Source: Poecilobothrus nobilitatus (lineage: Eukaryota; Arthropoda; Insecta; Diptera; Dolichopodidae). Taken from it: DNA of 64,000 bases. Below the pieces are notes generated by a model. It was not told the DNA's origin, made no database searches, and saw only the letters and a list, made by a program, of their open reading frames with translations. Each line of letters opens with the position of its first letter. Position 1 is the first letter of the stretch. The stretch lies in assembly GCA_947095535.1 (NCBI GenBank), contig OX352774.1, forward strand, positions 41,122,496 to 41,186,495, given 5' to 3'. Position numbers and translations under genes: made by a program. Of the stretch, positions 49,476 to 62,089 are shown piece after piece.

Positions 49476-52400
49476 ATGGATCTGTCATTCAATAATATTT
49501 TAAATGATAATAATGATGATTTAATGTCAAATAACATTCAAAATAATAATAATAATACATCAAATATTAATAATATTATAAATAATAAAAAATTCTGTGA
49601 TAATAAATTAAGTGAAAATAAAAGTAATTATGATATTAGTAAAAAGAATATAAATTTAATGCAACATAATAAAATAACAGATAATCAAAATAAAATGAAT
49701 TTAAAATTCGAATTTGAAAATGATACCAAAGATAATTTTGAATTGAAATTAACTGATGATCAAAAAAATGATATAATTAAAGAAAATATTAATTTAGTTT
49801 TTAATAAAGAAAATATGTACCTGAATAATTATGATGATATTAATGCAAATAATATGAAAAATGAAATTTCAAATAATGACCAACAAATTAATAATAATAA
49901 AATATCTGCTGAAAATATGACAGATGAAGAAAAAAGACAAGAAGCATTGGTTAAATCTGAAGAATTTGATAAAAGACTATCGGAAAGGTAAATATTTCTT
50001 AAAAAAATTTTTTTTTTTTTTTTTTATGAATCTTGTAAAAAATTGCATATGTTTAGGCTAATTTTATTTTGAAATTCTCATGTTTTATATTAATTTTTTT
50101 TTTTAAGCTCACAACAAAATCGAATGCGTTTAGCAATTGGTTTATTATTACGTATTGTTTTACCATTAGCAAATGGTGTTGCCAGTCGTTTAAAAAATTT
50201 TCGAACAGAAAAATTATGGAGAATGTTAAGAAATTTAGGTACAAACAAACAAACAATAACAAATATGTTGGCATATGCTGCAAATACAATATCATTAGGA
50301 TTATCATCAGTACAGGGTGAGTTCTATATTTTTTTGCATACTTGTTCTTTATTTACAAAAAAAAATTAAAGTTAATGTAGTTGTACTTAAAAAATGAGGA
50401 ATATGCGTTAATATGTTAATTAGCAAATAAAATATCTTTAAGTATAAAAAAAAAATAAAAAATAAAATGAACTTTGAAGGTTTCCTTCTTTTTTTTTTGT
50501 CTTTTTTTTTAAAAAGACATGTGTTAGAAATCAATACATATTTTCAATATTTTGTTTTTACATGATTGGAAAATGAACTTTTAGCAAAATTGTAATAATT
50601 TAAATTTAAATAATAGTTAACTGCTATGTTAGTATTTAAAGAACTAAATTCGTCATTTTTCGATTTTCTTCTTTATTGTATGGAAAAAATAAATTTTAAA
50701 TACAATTCGATTACAACATTGTGTCATTTTTCTTTAATCATTTTCTTATTTTAAATTTTTTAGTATCACATCGAATAGATCCAATTATAAAAATAATAAA
50801 ATTAAAGAAAGCCCAAATATTTGAACGTCATTATGGTAAAAATTTGGCAATAACATCAACGGTTACAAATGCAACTACAACTACAACCACGACTACAAAA
50901 ATTAGTTGGGAAACTCAACAAATTATTTATAGTCCAGCACGTCATTTAAGTTTACCAAAGATAAAAACACCAGAATTAATTGAAACTGCAGAACAATGTG
51001 TTAATATAAAAGTTTTATGTGAACCACCAGAAGGTGAACCAATTCGAGCCGATATAATATTTATACATGGATTACATGGTTCATTACCTAATACTTGGAA
51101 ACAAGGTTTATGGAGTAATGAAAGAATGCCAGTTGATTTTGAAAGACCACCGAAACCACCATTAAGACCACCAAAAAGACCAAGATATTCACGTTCAAAT
51201 CTTTTTGTACCACCACATTCAAATAAAAAACCAAGATGGGCTGAACATTTGAGTGAAAGTGATTTAACCTATATGAAAAACAAAAACGATTTTGATTATA
51301 TTAGAAAAGATGATGGAGCTGATAATGAAAATATAATGTAAAATATTATTTAATTAAAAATTATTATTTTTAAAATTAATTTCTCTCTCTATATATATAT
51401 ATATATTTTTTTTTAATTTTTAGTTATTTTAATTCTTCTTCATCATCCACTCAATCAACACCCTCATATCTAAATGAATATGAAAAAGAATTACCTAGTG
51501 AATATAATTTAAATATATTTTCAACATTCCGTCTACGTTTAGATGATTATGATAATCCATCACCACGTCCAAGAACAGCTAAAAACCGTCCTAAAAATGC
51601 TGAACCAACACCTGAAGATATATTCCCTTTTGAACAACCATATTCAAGATGTTGGCCTGGCGATTGGTTACCATTAGATTGTCCAGGTGTACGAGTTATT
51701 GCAGTTAATTATACAACAGATCCACATTTATGGCGTCCAGTATGGATTAAAAAACATCACAGACCATCAATGTCGGAACGTGTTCGTGTGATGACTGAAC
51801 ATTTAATTAAATTAAAAGTTGGTCATGGTCATCCTATTGTGTGGGTTGGTCATTCAAAAGGTGGTCTATATATAAAACAAATTTTAGTTGATGCATGGGA
51901 AAGTGGAAAATTATCAACAGCACCATTATGGCAAAGTTCAAGGGGTGTTTTTTTTTATTCTGTTCCACATCGCGGATCAACATTAGCTGATATCAATTTA
52001 CCTTTGGTCCGAAGATCTATTGAATTAGTTGAAATTGAAAAAAGTGAGTTTTAAAATAGAAATGGAAAAATAATTTAATTTGTTATACTTTTAAACTTTT
52101 ATTTCTAATGCGTATTGATTTTGTTATAAAAGAGGCCTTGATAATGACTTTTGCCATTTTTTATTCTGTTTTTCATTTTTGATTTGATTTTGATATTCGT
52201 TCGTTTATGGGTGAAAATTCTTTTTAAGTATTTTATGTAAATTTGTTACGTTTGTTTTTTCTTTTTTTTATATTTAATAATCGTTTGTTTTTGTGCATTT
52301 TATGTATACGAGTACAATAACTTTAAAATAATCATATAATTATAATATAACATAACCGATTTTCTCTATAATATAAAAATATTTTTGATTAAACAATTTT

Positions 52401-53223
52401 GATATTTATAAATATTATTTCATTCATTCATTTATTATGAGTCCGTGGTAATTCTTAAATTACTTTAATTTTTTATAATGTAAGCCAATTTTTTACTTTA
52501 GTAATATTTAGCCCAATTGAAATGATGTTTGTGATTTGTGCTCGTTTTGAATCTGTATTCCCTCGGTTAATATGCCATTTGTTTAATCCCTCGCTCACCC
52601 ACGCGTCGTATTATAAAAATCTAGCACATAATAATATTATGACAATATAAATTGCATAGTGTTAGGCGGTTTAAAAGCATTTATTTCTGTTTCATTTTTC
52701 ATAATTACTTTATTACATCGAAAAATATTTTGTTGGTTAATTAGATTAGAGAATTAAGTAAATGTTATAGTTATTTCAATAGAATGATATAATTTTAACT
52801 GAATATATTTTATATGTTGACATAAGTGTATTTAAAAATAATTATTGAAATATTTTTTTCTTATAGATTCAAAAGTTTTATTAGATTTACATCGTCGCTT
52901 TGTTAATTTATATTATAGTGGGCATCTTAAAATTGAGGTGTTCAGTTTTGTTGAAACAGCAATGACATTTATGCAAGTTGTATATTTAAGAATTGTTGGT
53001 GTTGATTCAGCAGGTAAATATGTATAATATTAAAAAAATTAATTAATTTATTTTCTTTGTATTTCACATTTTTTGTTTTTTAATTATTTGACATTTATTT
53101 TTAGATCCAGGAATTGGTGATGTATGTGGTTTACAATTAGATCATCGAGAGATTTGTAAACCAAGAAGTCGAAAATGTATCCTATATACAGAATTAGTCA
53201 AAATGATAAATAAAGTTTGTTAA
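49476..53223 (+). CDS. SERAC1: SERAC1-like serine hydrolase, six exons
   Basis: Exons 49476-49987, 50108-50316, 50764-51337, 51424-52043, 52867-53013 and 53105-53223 join in one frame (2181 nt, 726 residues). Every intron has GT/AG borders and the split codons are restored exactly. Residues 1-170 are Asn/Asp-rich low complexity. The conserved part includes an oxyanion-type FIHGLHGSLPNTW (His341-Gly342), the nucleophile elbow GHSKGG with Ser576, FYSVPHRGS, and near the C-terminus GIGD...LDHREICKP with His701 as the likely catalytic histidine. This order and spacing is that of SERAC1, a protein of mitochondria-ER contacts that in mammals serves phosphatidylglycerol remodelling. A Thr-rich insert lies at about 271-288. 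The Asn-rich first exon is the least certain part; the start could differ. The gene is convergent with the - strand gene ending at 54478. Confidence 0.92.
52551..52615 (-). mobile_element. SINE remnant in intron 4 of the SERAC1-like gene
   Basis: TGTATTCCCTCGGTTAATATGCCA resembles the B-box and anticodon-side part of SINE subfamily B in inverse orientation. The rest has decayed. It lies inside the intron 52044-52866. Confidence 0.5.
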
Positions 53224-53297
53224 AATTATTGTTACTTTACCTTTATATATAAATTTAAATAATATTAAATAATTAAATGATAAGAAATAATAATATC

Positions 53298-53303
53298 AAT
53301 AAA
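53298..53303 (+). terminator. Poly(A) signal of the SERAC1-like gene
   Basis: AATAAA 75 bases after the stop codon, in TATCAATAAATTC. It is a canonical hexamer, but such words are common in AT-rich DNA. Confidence 0.5.
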
Positions 53304-54477
53304 TTCTAAACTAAAAAAAAAAAATGTTAATTTTTAGAATTTTATTTTATAATTAAAATAATGTTATACATTATTTGAAAAATATAAAAAAAAAAATAAA
53401 ATATAAAAGAAAATAGAAAATAAAACAATTAGGTATATTATTTGTTGGTAGGTTTTTTTTTTATTACAGTGTATTAAGGGTGAACACTTATATTGGAGTT
53501 GCGTGATAAATGATAAGAGCATTGATACTATAGCGTAACGTAATTAAAATAGGTAGAAATTAAACCAAGTTTTTTAATTGAAGTGGTTATATTGATTATT
53601 GAATTATCACGTTAATCATTAATGAATGATAAGAGTATCGGGAAAACTTTATTCATTTATCTAAGCTCTTGTCATGGCAATTGCACCATGTTTTCTCTAA
53701 TTTTTTATTTTTCAGTTTTTGATACTGAAATGTAATTAAAGATTTCAACTTTTATTCTCATATTCAGCCAATTTAATTGTATGTCTTAAATATTCATAAA
53801 GATGATTAAATGACCCAAAAATATACCTTTTCTTATATTATTATAATGGGCGCGATTTTTTCAACTTTTTTACAATATAATTAATGTTTTGTAACATTTA
53901 AAAATGAAAATATTTTCTCATCTTAGGTACTCATTTTTTTTTGGAATACTTTTTTATTATTTTTGTATTAATATTTCTTTTAATTTATAATTCACGTTCC
54001 TTTAATTAAAAATTAACTCTTATTAAAAACTTGATTATTCTCTAATAATAGCTTCAATAAAAGTGCAACTTAAAAGCATGAAAATAGCTATGTTCTTATC
54101 GATGCTCTTATTAATTACAGTATAAAAGGCTAATGCCTTCATCCCCCCGTTAAACAAATTATTAAAGCTCTGGCTTTGAAAACAACTCTAAAATCCCTTA
54201 TTATTATTTTTACATACATTTTTCAATAGCAATAGTATTATGGTGTTACCATAGTCTGATAATTCGAAAAATACTATTTGGTGAAAAAAGTTTGGCAAAA
54301 TAAAATTTGATAACCCGCTTCCGTTTTTAATACATTGGCTTTTCTTTTATAATTTTTAGTTGGAAACTGTAAGAAACTGACATAATTAAAAAAAAAAAAA
54401 ATTACCATCTATTAATCATTTCTAGCAAAACAAGGGAAAAAAATAATATCAAAATAGAAATAAATTTTTAATTTTAT
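53304..54477. other. Convergent intergenic region
   Basis: Separates the 3' ends of the two genes. TATTGGAGTTGCGTGATAAA near 53481 resembles a segment near 46930. No further exon was seen on either strand, in particular none coding for a nuclease domain. Confidence 0.5.
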
Positions 54478-57400
54478 TTACATTATACCAAATTCTAATA
54501 TAATTCTTACAATCACTAATAAAAATCCAAAATTACTTAATTTTAAAATACTTCCACTATCATTTGTCTTATCAACACAAATAATATTTTCAATATTTTT
54601 ATAAATTTTTTCTGATGTATTATCATTGCATAAATTTTCCATAAATTCCATTGCATAATTTTCATTATTTTCCAATAAATCTAAATTATTATATTCCATT
54701 GAATTTAATTCACGACAAACTGGCATACATTTAGGCTGACATAACATTTTTTCATTTTGCATTGTTCTGGAAAATTTTCCTAATTTCCATATTAATGTTT
54801 GTGCATCATATGTTATATTTGTTGGCATTTCTAAATGATGACATGATTCTATTAATTTATAGAATTTATTTTTCATTTTTAAACCAATTTTATACATTTG
54901 TCCTTTACGACATGTATCTTTATATGATTTTATTGCTGTAAATATACATAATGTTTTACATTCAAATTTTGTTGTATCATACATTTTTCCATTGTATATA
55001 ATTTTATCATTTGGACAATCATCACATTCAAAATTTAATTCAACTGATTTACCAGTTGGTAAATGAACAAATTTTCTTGGATGTGGATTATTTAATTTTT
55101 CACGATTTTCTGTTTCAGAGATCATAAAATAAACAGGTGGTGGTGATAATCGAACATTTATTGTGCTTTTTTCATTGTAATCAATACTAGTGGTATTGTT
55201 TGATATCATACCATTTGTATGATTTGTGGTAACAGTACAACCTGTAATAGAAAAAAAAAGTGAATTTGTTCATTGTCATTGGAGTAAAAGGAAATAAATA
55301 AATTTAATTAAAAGTTTTGAATTATACTTGAATAATAAAAGCGATATAATAAAATAATATAATAAAATATTTCTTAAAATCTCTCATAAAGCAATTGATA
55401 ATATATTTTTTATAGTATTAATTTTTATTAATATGATGAATTTTCACGCCAAGGACAATCGGTTATGAAAATTTCCTTATAATAAGTGGCAAGGGTTCCA
55501 TAGCAAAATGGTTCAAAAGTAAAATTGAGAGTTCACATTAGGAAAGCTTAAAATTAATTTAGCAAATTTTTAAAAATGTCCTTGAGATTATCGAGATATC
55601 ATAGAATCAGAATGTTTAAGGAGAGTAAGCAATATTACCTTGGTCTGACTTCTGAGAACACTAATAAGTTTAACAAAATGCAGAGTAAACCAAACGGACT
55701 AAGGACAAAATGCAATTCCAAAATCATTTTTTATATTTTTAATATGAGTACAATGTTATAGAATAACAAAACTTTATAAAACTTTAAAAATATTTTGTAA
55801 ATGTAAACTTTGATCACATTAATGTTTTAATTAATGCATTAAAAGTAAAATGATAAAAAAATAGAAAACAGTATAATAAAAATGAAAATATGATTATTAT
55901 TGCTATATCTTATTTTATCTAAACATTTCATATAAATTTGTTGTAATTTACAAAACATATAATATAGATAGTTCTGTGCGAGCTTTAATTATTGAAACGA
56001 TTAAACTCATTTTTTAAGAATAAAATTTTTATTATGATTGTGGACTAATTTATTAATAAATATAATAATGAATTATTATAAAATAAGAAAAATCTATTAG
56101 CTTATAAACTACTTATATTTAAATATGATAAGTATTAATAGCATAGTTATGTTGGAATGTTGAACAAGTTATGTAAATACTATAAATTTTATTCAGCACA
56201 AGGAATTTAAAAAGCTAAGAATTTTTTAACAAGATAATTATTAAAACATGAACAAAACATTCCTTATGACTTGGAAGTAAACAAGTGCGTAATGCTGCCC
56301 ATACACGGCGGACCAAATTTTAGAACAGGTCCGCGGACTTGATAAGTTGTATTGTGAATTGGCAAGTTGTACAACTTAAATGTCATTTTAACATTGAGAT
56401 TTTTTGATTTGAGAAAATGATAAAAATATAATGTATATAATTAAAAATATAATGGTTGGATGATAGGTTGGATAAGTGGGTAGTATGGTCCGCAAACGTG
56501 TTATACAATTGTACAACCAGATCCGACGTGTATGGGCAGCATAATGTACACATAATATTGTTGTTTGTCAAAAAATAATATTATTATGTCAAAAAATATT
56601 TTTTTTTACTTCCTGTCACGTAGATGTCATATTATTACGTTATTTTATGGTTTTATGAAAGTCAAATTTTGAAAATAGAAATAAATATTGAGAAAATTAA
56701 TTTTACTGGGAAATAAATCTTGAACGACATGAAATTATTATTATAGTTATAATTAAAATTTATAAATAAAATTAAAAAAGCTTTTATCTTTTATTTTTTA
56801 AATAAATAATGTTAACATTTAATTTATTGAGCTTATTTTTACTTTATTTCTATGTATTGTTTTCTTCAGTATTTGACATATTTTTCTGACGTGTTTACAA
56901 AAATGACAAAAGTAAAATATAAAACTTCTATGCAAACAATGTAGATCCTTTGACAAAGATCCTTTGTTTTTTTTTTTATTCATTCATTTCATTCAGCCAT
57001 ATTTGTTTTATACGAAATGTCAAATTATTTGCTGAATTATCTGGTAGGAAACAAAAACATGTAAGTTGAAAATATTGCCACTTTCATGACAGTAACTTAC
57101 TATTCCAGATGAACGTAATTTACGCCGTTGATTATCTGAATCATTTTTATATTAGGAAAGTTTACATTTCTTGACAGGTTAACAACCGAATTGTTTTAGA
57201 AAATAAAGATAATTGTGTGTATGTGTTATATTGAAATATTGTTTACTTATAGTGGAAATAATACAGTTTATACAGCCGATATTAATAATATAAAATTATA
57301 GTTCAGGAAAATAACTTTAAAAATCGTAAACTTATTTTGTAATTAAAAACTAAATTACTTAACTATCTAGCAAAAAAACAAAAAATTACTTTATAATAAA

Positions 57401-60400
57401 AAATGAACTTAATTGAACTGAAATTCAGGAGTGCAGTAATAGCAAGCAATGATCGTTTGTTTTAAGAAAACTGACACATCATTACAATAATTAAGCTTAA
57501 AACGGATAAGTCAGTCACGAATATAGAAAATCTAAATAACATCTTAACTTGAAATGATCATATTGAATATCCCCATATCTGAAAATGTCTACAATATTTT
57601 AGGAAAACTATGAAAATATTCTTATTTTTTTAAACTTGTGCTAGATTTAATGCTAGGTATGTCTTCTAGTGAATGTAATCATTTGCAATCTATATTCAAT
57701 TCTTGTACTTGATTTTAAGTAAACAGACACAAACATGATCACATTAGTGATGTTTCAGATTTAATATTGGGTACCAGAGTATGACACTAAAATAGTTTTT
57801 GAAATACATATACATTGTTACTTTGAAAAAAAAAAAATATACTTAAATATTGTGCCATCTCATGGGTCTGAAAAAGTTATTTCTGGTTATTTAATTCATA
57901 GAAAAGTTATTTAATTCATACTGTAACAAGTATGACTTAAATGGTTTACAAGAGTCGCTAAAAGCAACTATACTGTCGAACTCCACGACGAACTCTGCGC
58001 ATTAGTAACATAAGAAATTTAAAATAGGCTCAGTAGAGAGTATTTTCGAAATTTGGTCATTTCATATAAAATCGTATTAAAAGTTTTTGATTAAGTGGTA
58101 TGTATGTTGTATGTTCATTATAATTTTATCTGGTTTTAGCTTTCCTCTTATTTAAAATTTAATTTTTTTATATTTATCTGTTTTTTTTTTTCAGTTTACA
58201 ATTTCAATGTTGCACAATAAGTGTTTCTAAATTAATAATTAAATAAATAAATAAATATATAAATAAATAATTAAATAAATTTATTAATTTAAAAAAATAT
58301 AATATGTAGGCATTTCAGTTAATCATTTACATTTGAATTGTAGATTCTCAGAAGCAGTTTTGAGCAGGTTAAAAGCAGTTTAAATTTTTTAAGACAATTT
58401 TTATAAAATTTTTCAAAAAAATTGCATTGAAAATTAAAAATTTTAAATATTATTGACAGCAAATTAAACCAATATTCAACTAAAACAAGTAAATGTAACA
58501 GTAAGTCGATGCAACCGACTTATTAATACCCTACACCTGAATAATTCGAATTAAATTAAAAATCCATAAGTGTTTTTGGCAGCTGCTTGAACTTCTTCCC
58601 TTTTCTGTCTTATTCAACTCGAATTTCAAGAACGTAAAAGAGGCATCCGCTTGGGATATGCTTGACACCCTTGTATAAAATTTTAAGTTTCTATCTTAAT
58701 TATTTTCGAAGATTGGTAGTCCTTGGGAGGTTTGTGTCAGCTACCCGAATTGCCACTCCAATTCATCGAATCCATCTCAGGAACATAAAGAAAACTTGCC
58801 AGAACACCATTCTATTAAATTTAAAGGTTCTACTTTTGTTGGTTTTGGAGATATGCTCGTTGCTCTTGTGCTCGTCCGGAAGTTTCCAAAATACGAACCC
58901 ATGGTTCAAATTCTTTCAAATGTCAGTTTCCAATTTTACAGAAAAGGAAACATAACAGAACACCTTTGTACTAAAAATAAAAGTTTTATCTTTGTTGGTT
59001 GTGGAGATATACTCGTTTGCTCTGGTGCTCGTTCGGAAGCTTCCAAAACCCAAACCCATGGACCAAATCCTCTTAAATTTCAGAGACATAAATCGAACGG
59101 GAAGAAACATCATTGTACAAAATTTGAAGGTTCTATCTTTGTTGCTTTTGGAGATAATCTCGTTTGCTCCGGAATCATTCGGAAGCTTCCAGAATCCGAA
59201 CCCATGGACGGATTTTGTCCAGATTCGAACTTAGCCTTTCTTTCGTAATTAGTAACCTACTATATAAATTTCATCAAGATAGCATCATTATTTTTCGAGT
59301 TATCGTGCGTACGGACGGACGGACGGACATCGCTAAATCGACTCCGGCGGTGATCCTGATTCAGAATATATATACATGTCTATACCTAACTCGCTTCCTT
59401 TTGGTGGTTACAAACACCATACCAAAGTTAATATACCCTATACTTTAGGTGTAGGGTATAATAAATAACCAATTCAATTAAAGTTAAAGATTACAAAATC
59501 CAGTTAATTAAAATTTACTTATAATCATTTGTAAATACATAGATTTAATGATTTGTTACCTAACCTAAACCTACTGTTCGTGTAATATAAGTATGCATGT
59601 ATATGTAGTTTAGAATTCCAATTAAATTCAAATTAAGAATTCAAAATACTTTAAGATTATCTTACAAAACTTTTAAATTTCATTTTTAAAATTAACTCTA
59701 TAGAAATTTCTTTCAACTTCACCAATTATAAAAGATATGTTGTATATACATATAGGTATTAAAATGTATTAAATTATGGTTGTTTAGTGTTTGATTGAAT
59801 AATCATTTGAAAGGTAAAATAATAATAAAGAAAAGAAAAATATATGTAGGCGTATATGAGTTTTATATGACTGTTGAAAATTATTTACAGTTCTTTTGGT
59901 AAAAACCACAAATCTAAATAATTTAATTTAAGAAAAAAAAAAAATTATATACATATATAAAATATCTAAATATTTGGAATAAATTTGGAATTCTAGTTTA
60001 GAGGATATAAAATGTTCTATTAAAAACAAAATAAAACCATATTCTGTTAAGATTTTTGTGTCTTTGCATTTAATCCCAATATTTTTTCGAATATATATGT
60101 ATAAAATAAATTAATAAATTCATTACAAGAAATAAGAACATCTGTTTTTAAATAATAAATTTTATACAAATTAAAATTAGAATTTTCATTCAAAATATTG
60201 TATATATGAACAGTTTTAAACATCATGAACTTTTAAACATTTTTAGTTAAAATACACTTCACAACACACACCTTAAACATCACTAACACTAACATTTTAA
60301 TTTTATTAAAACATTATAATTTAAATGATTTTATTTTATATAATTTATATTTTAAATATATATCACTTTCATTTTTAATTTGGAAAAACTTCGTTCCAAA

Positions 60401-60986
60401 AAAAATGCCTTTCACACAAGGTCATAAATATATACTTTTATTTTTTTATTTTTATTTTTCATTTTTAAATTCACTTCAGAAAATAATTTATTCTTATAAT
60501 TGATTCATAATTAATGTAATTTTATTTTATATAATTAATTAAAACAATGCATTTTTTATTTTTAATTTTTATTTTTTTTTTTTTGTTTTTTTTTTTTTCC
60601 ATAATAATTTTCTTACCAAGATCTAAATTTTCCATTAAAATTTTCTCCAATTCTATTGTTTCATCATTATAAATTGGTGGCCAATATAAATTATTTGTTA
60701 TATTATTAATGATTATATTATTAGTGGTTGTTTCTTCTTCGATTATTGTCGAATTTTCCATATCTATATTCATATCATCCATTTTTATATCATCCATTTT
60801 TATATCATCCATATTCATATCCATATCCATATCCATACTTATATTCATATCTGTTTCGTTATTAGAATACATAGTTAGAGTATCATTTTCTTGTCCATTA
60901 ACAATTAATAATTGCATGAATGCATTAAAACTAATTATTAATATAATAATTAAATTGTTAGCTGCATGCATTTTAGATTTTTTCAT
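54478..60986 (-). CDS. Secreted Cys-rich protein resembling the N-terminal part of insect DNA/RNA non-specific endonucleases
   Basis: Exon 1 is 60986-60617 (donor CTTG/GTAAGA) and exon 2 is 55241-54478 (acceptor CTATTACAG). They join in frame at a split Gly codon, giving 377 residues. A signal peptide (hydrophobic core at about residues 11-29, end near VNG) is followed by a Met/Asp repeat with MDMDMDMNM and two IKMDD units. Exon 2 has several N-x-S/T sites and eleven further cysteines (196, 199, 218, 222, 234, 257, 291, 295, 299, 328, 345). The run PTGKSVELNFEC, then YNGKMYDTTKFEC, KDTCRKGQMYKIGLK and FYKLIESCHHLE resembles the substrate-side N-terminal region of secreted insect nucleases of this superfamily. 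The DRGH-type catalytic motif is absent. A hydrophobic tail (about 359-377) after NDSGS could be a GPI-anchor signal, though it contains an Arg. The gene model is firm in frame; the family call is an inference from pattern. Confidence 0.7.
56292..56542. mobile_element. 251-bp MITE-like element with ATGCTGCCCATACACG ends
   Basis: The termini ATGCTGCCCATACACGGCGG and the inverse complement of CCGACGTGTATGGGCAGCAT match at 19 of 20 positions. TAAT-like bases on both outer sides leave the target duplication ambiguous (AT, TA or AAT). Inside are two palindromic words, GTTGTACAAC and TACAATTGTA. It has no ORF and lies in the long intron of the - strand gene. Confidence 0.8.
57540..58290 (+). pseudogene. 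Heavily decayed LINE fragment, same family as 26276-27345
   Basis: Pieces colinear with the better copy: a TWNDHIEYP-like start, SSSECNHLQSIFNSCT, VNRHKHDHISDVSD (against ANEFARLNIIFNSCT and TNRRRFDRISDVSK) and LNIVPSHG (against LNLIVPRHNG). It ends in an (AAAT)n-rich tail at about 58240-58280. There are many stops and frameshifts. It lies in the intron of the - strand gene. Confidence 0.65.
58482..59460 (-). mobile_element. Interspersed repeat family T, copy 2
   Basis: An inverse copy of the element at 13287-14630: AAAACAAGTAAATG tail, AAGTCGATGCAACCGACTT hairpin, TACCCTACACCTGAAT, then an internal array, ACGG tract, CATCGCTAAATCGACTCCGG, CTTTTGGTGGTTACAAACAC and a TAGGTGTAGGGTATA end. The array has only three recognisable units (landmark TTGTTGG/C at 58837, 58992 and 59139, spacing 155 and 147 bp). 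These are homologous to the 142-bp unit: GTACAAAATTTGAAGGTTCT against GTACCAAATTTGAAGTTTCT. ORFs on both strands here are by-products. Confidence 0.8.
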
Positions 60987-62089
60987 TTTTAACCTAAATT
61001 TTTATTTTTATTTTTATTTTTTTTTTTTTTATTAAATTTAAAACTATTTTTTTAATTTTTTTTTTTTTTGTTTTTTTCTTTAAGTCTAACTAAATCAAGC
61101 ACTTAAATGCAACTACTATAAATATTGTTATTATTTTTTTCTATTACTCCAAAAAAAAAAATTATAAAAAAAATAAAAAAAAAACCCAAAGAACTGAAAT
61201 CGAAAATTGAAAAACTTGTTTTTAAGTTTAAAAAAAAAAAAAAAACAAAAATCTGAAGATATAGATATATATATTAATATAAATAAATAAATAATAGATA
61301 TATATAATATATAGTTAAATAATATATTTAAAAAAAAAAAAAAAAAATTAAAAGTTAAAATGTATCTGTTAAACAAATTAAATAAAAACGTTTCTTCAAA
61401 CTGTAAATATTTGAAATTCATATTACATATTATTATTGTATATATAATATATTATTTAAATTTACTTTCAGTTTTTCTTAATATAACTTACATAGGTAAG
61501 GTATCTATTTTCTGTTTTATTTTTCTTTTAAAACGGAAAAAATTTTAAAAGAAAAATAATAAAATGGAAAAAAAAAATCACTTTTATTTCTATTTTTTTT
61601 TTTAAATATTTTAAGTGGGAGTTTAGACTGTTCTATTTTATACCATTATATTTATGACTGACTGACTTATATTAATAAAGTATTAAAGTATTATTGGTAA
61701 TATTGTTAAATAAATGTTTAATTTAATATTTATTATATTAATTTTTAATATATAAGTTTATATGTATTTTTACTAGGTGCGTCATAAATAAAATTTTAAA
61801 GCACAGAATATAAATATAAATCATTAAAATTAATTATTAAAACAATATGGGTTTCCCTTGGGTTTTCCTCTCTAATTAATACCTAAAAGCTATTTTAAAT
61901 ATTAACTATTTTCTTTCTGGATTTGCCATGCCTACTTTCAGCTTTGCTTAATCATATAACAATCTTCACAATCTCTACAAATCATTTTTTTATTTAACTA
62001 GTGTCTATTAAATTCCTTTTAATTTATTTACATATTGAACGGTATTAAATATGGATTTTTAATTAATATGTATATATATATATATATAT
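60987..62089. other. AT-rich region upstream of the - strand gene
   Basis: Presumed promoter side of the gene starting at 60986. It has long poly-T/poly-A tracts (for example 61332-61347) and a TA array at 62069-62089. I can point to no specific control element. Confidence 0.5.

Noticed and set aside
50053..50534. ORFs on both strands around exon 2 of the SERAC1-like gene
   Set aside because: Antisense or alternative-frame shadows of the exon and its AT-rich introns.
55576..55761. 61-codon + strand ORF in the intron of the secreted gene
   Set aside because: Short, no recognisable domain, inside an intron and without supporting signals.
58662..59448. ORFs of up to 150 codons in family T copy 2
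   Set aside because: Same cause as in copy 1; they run through the internal array and the ACGG tract and have no domain.
60709..61035. 108-codon + strand ORF with FISSIFISSIFIS repeats
   Set aside because: It is the antisense shadow of the Met/Asp repeat in exon 1 of the - strand gene.
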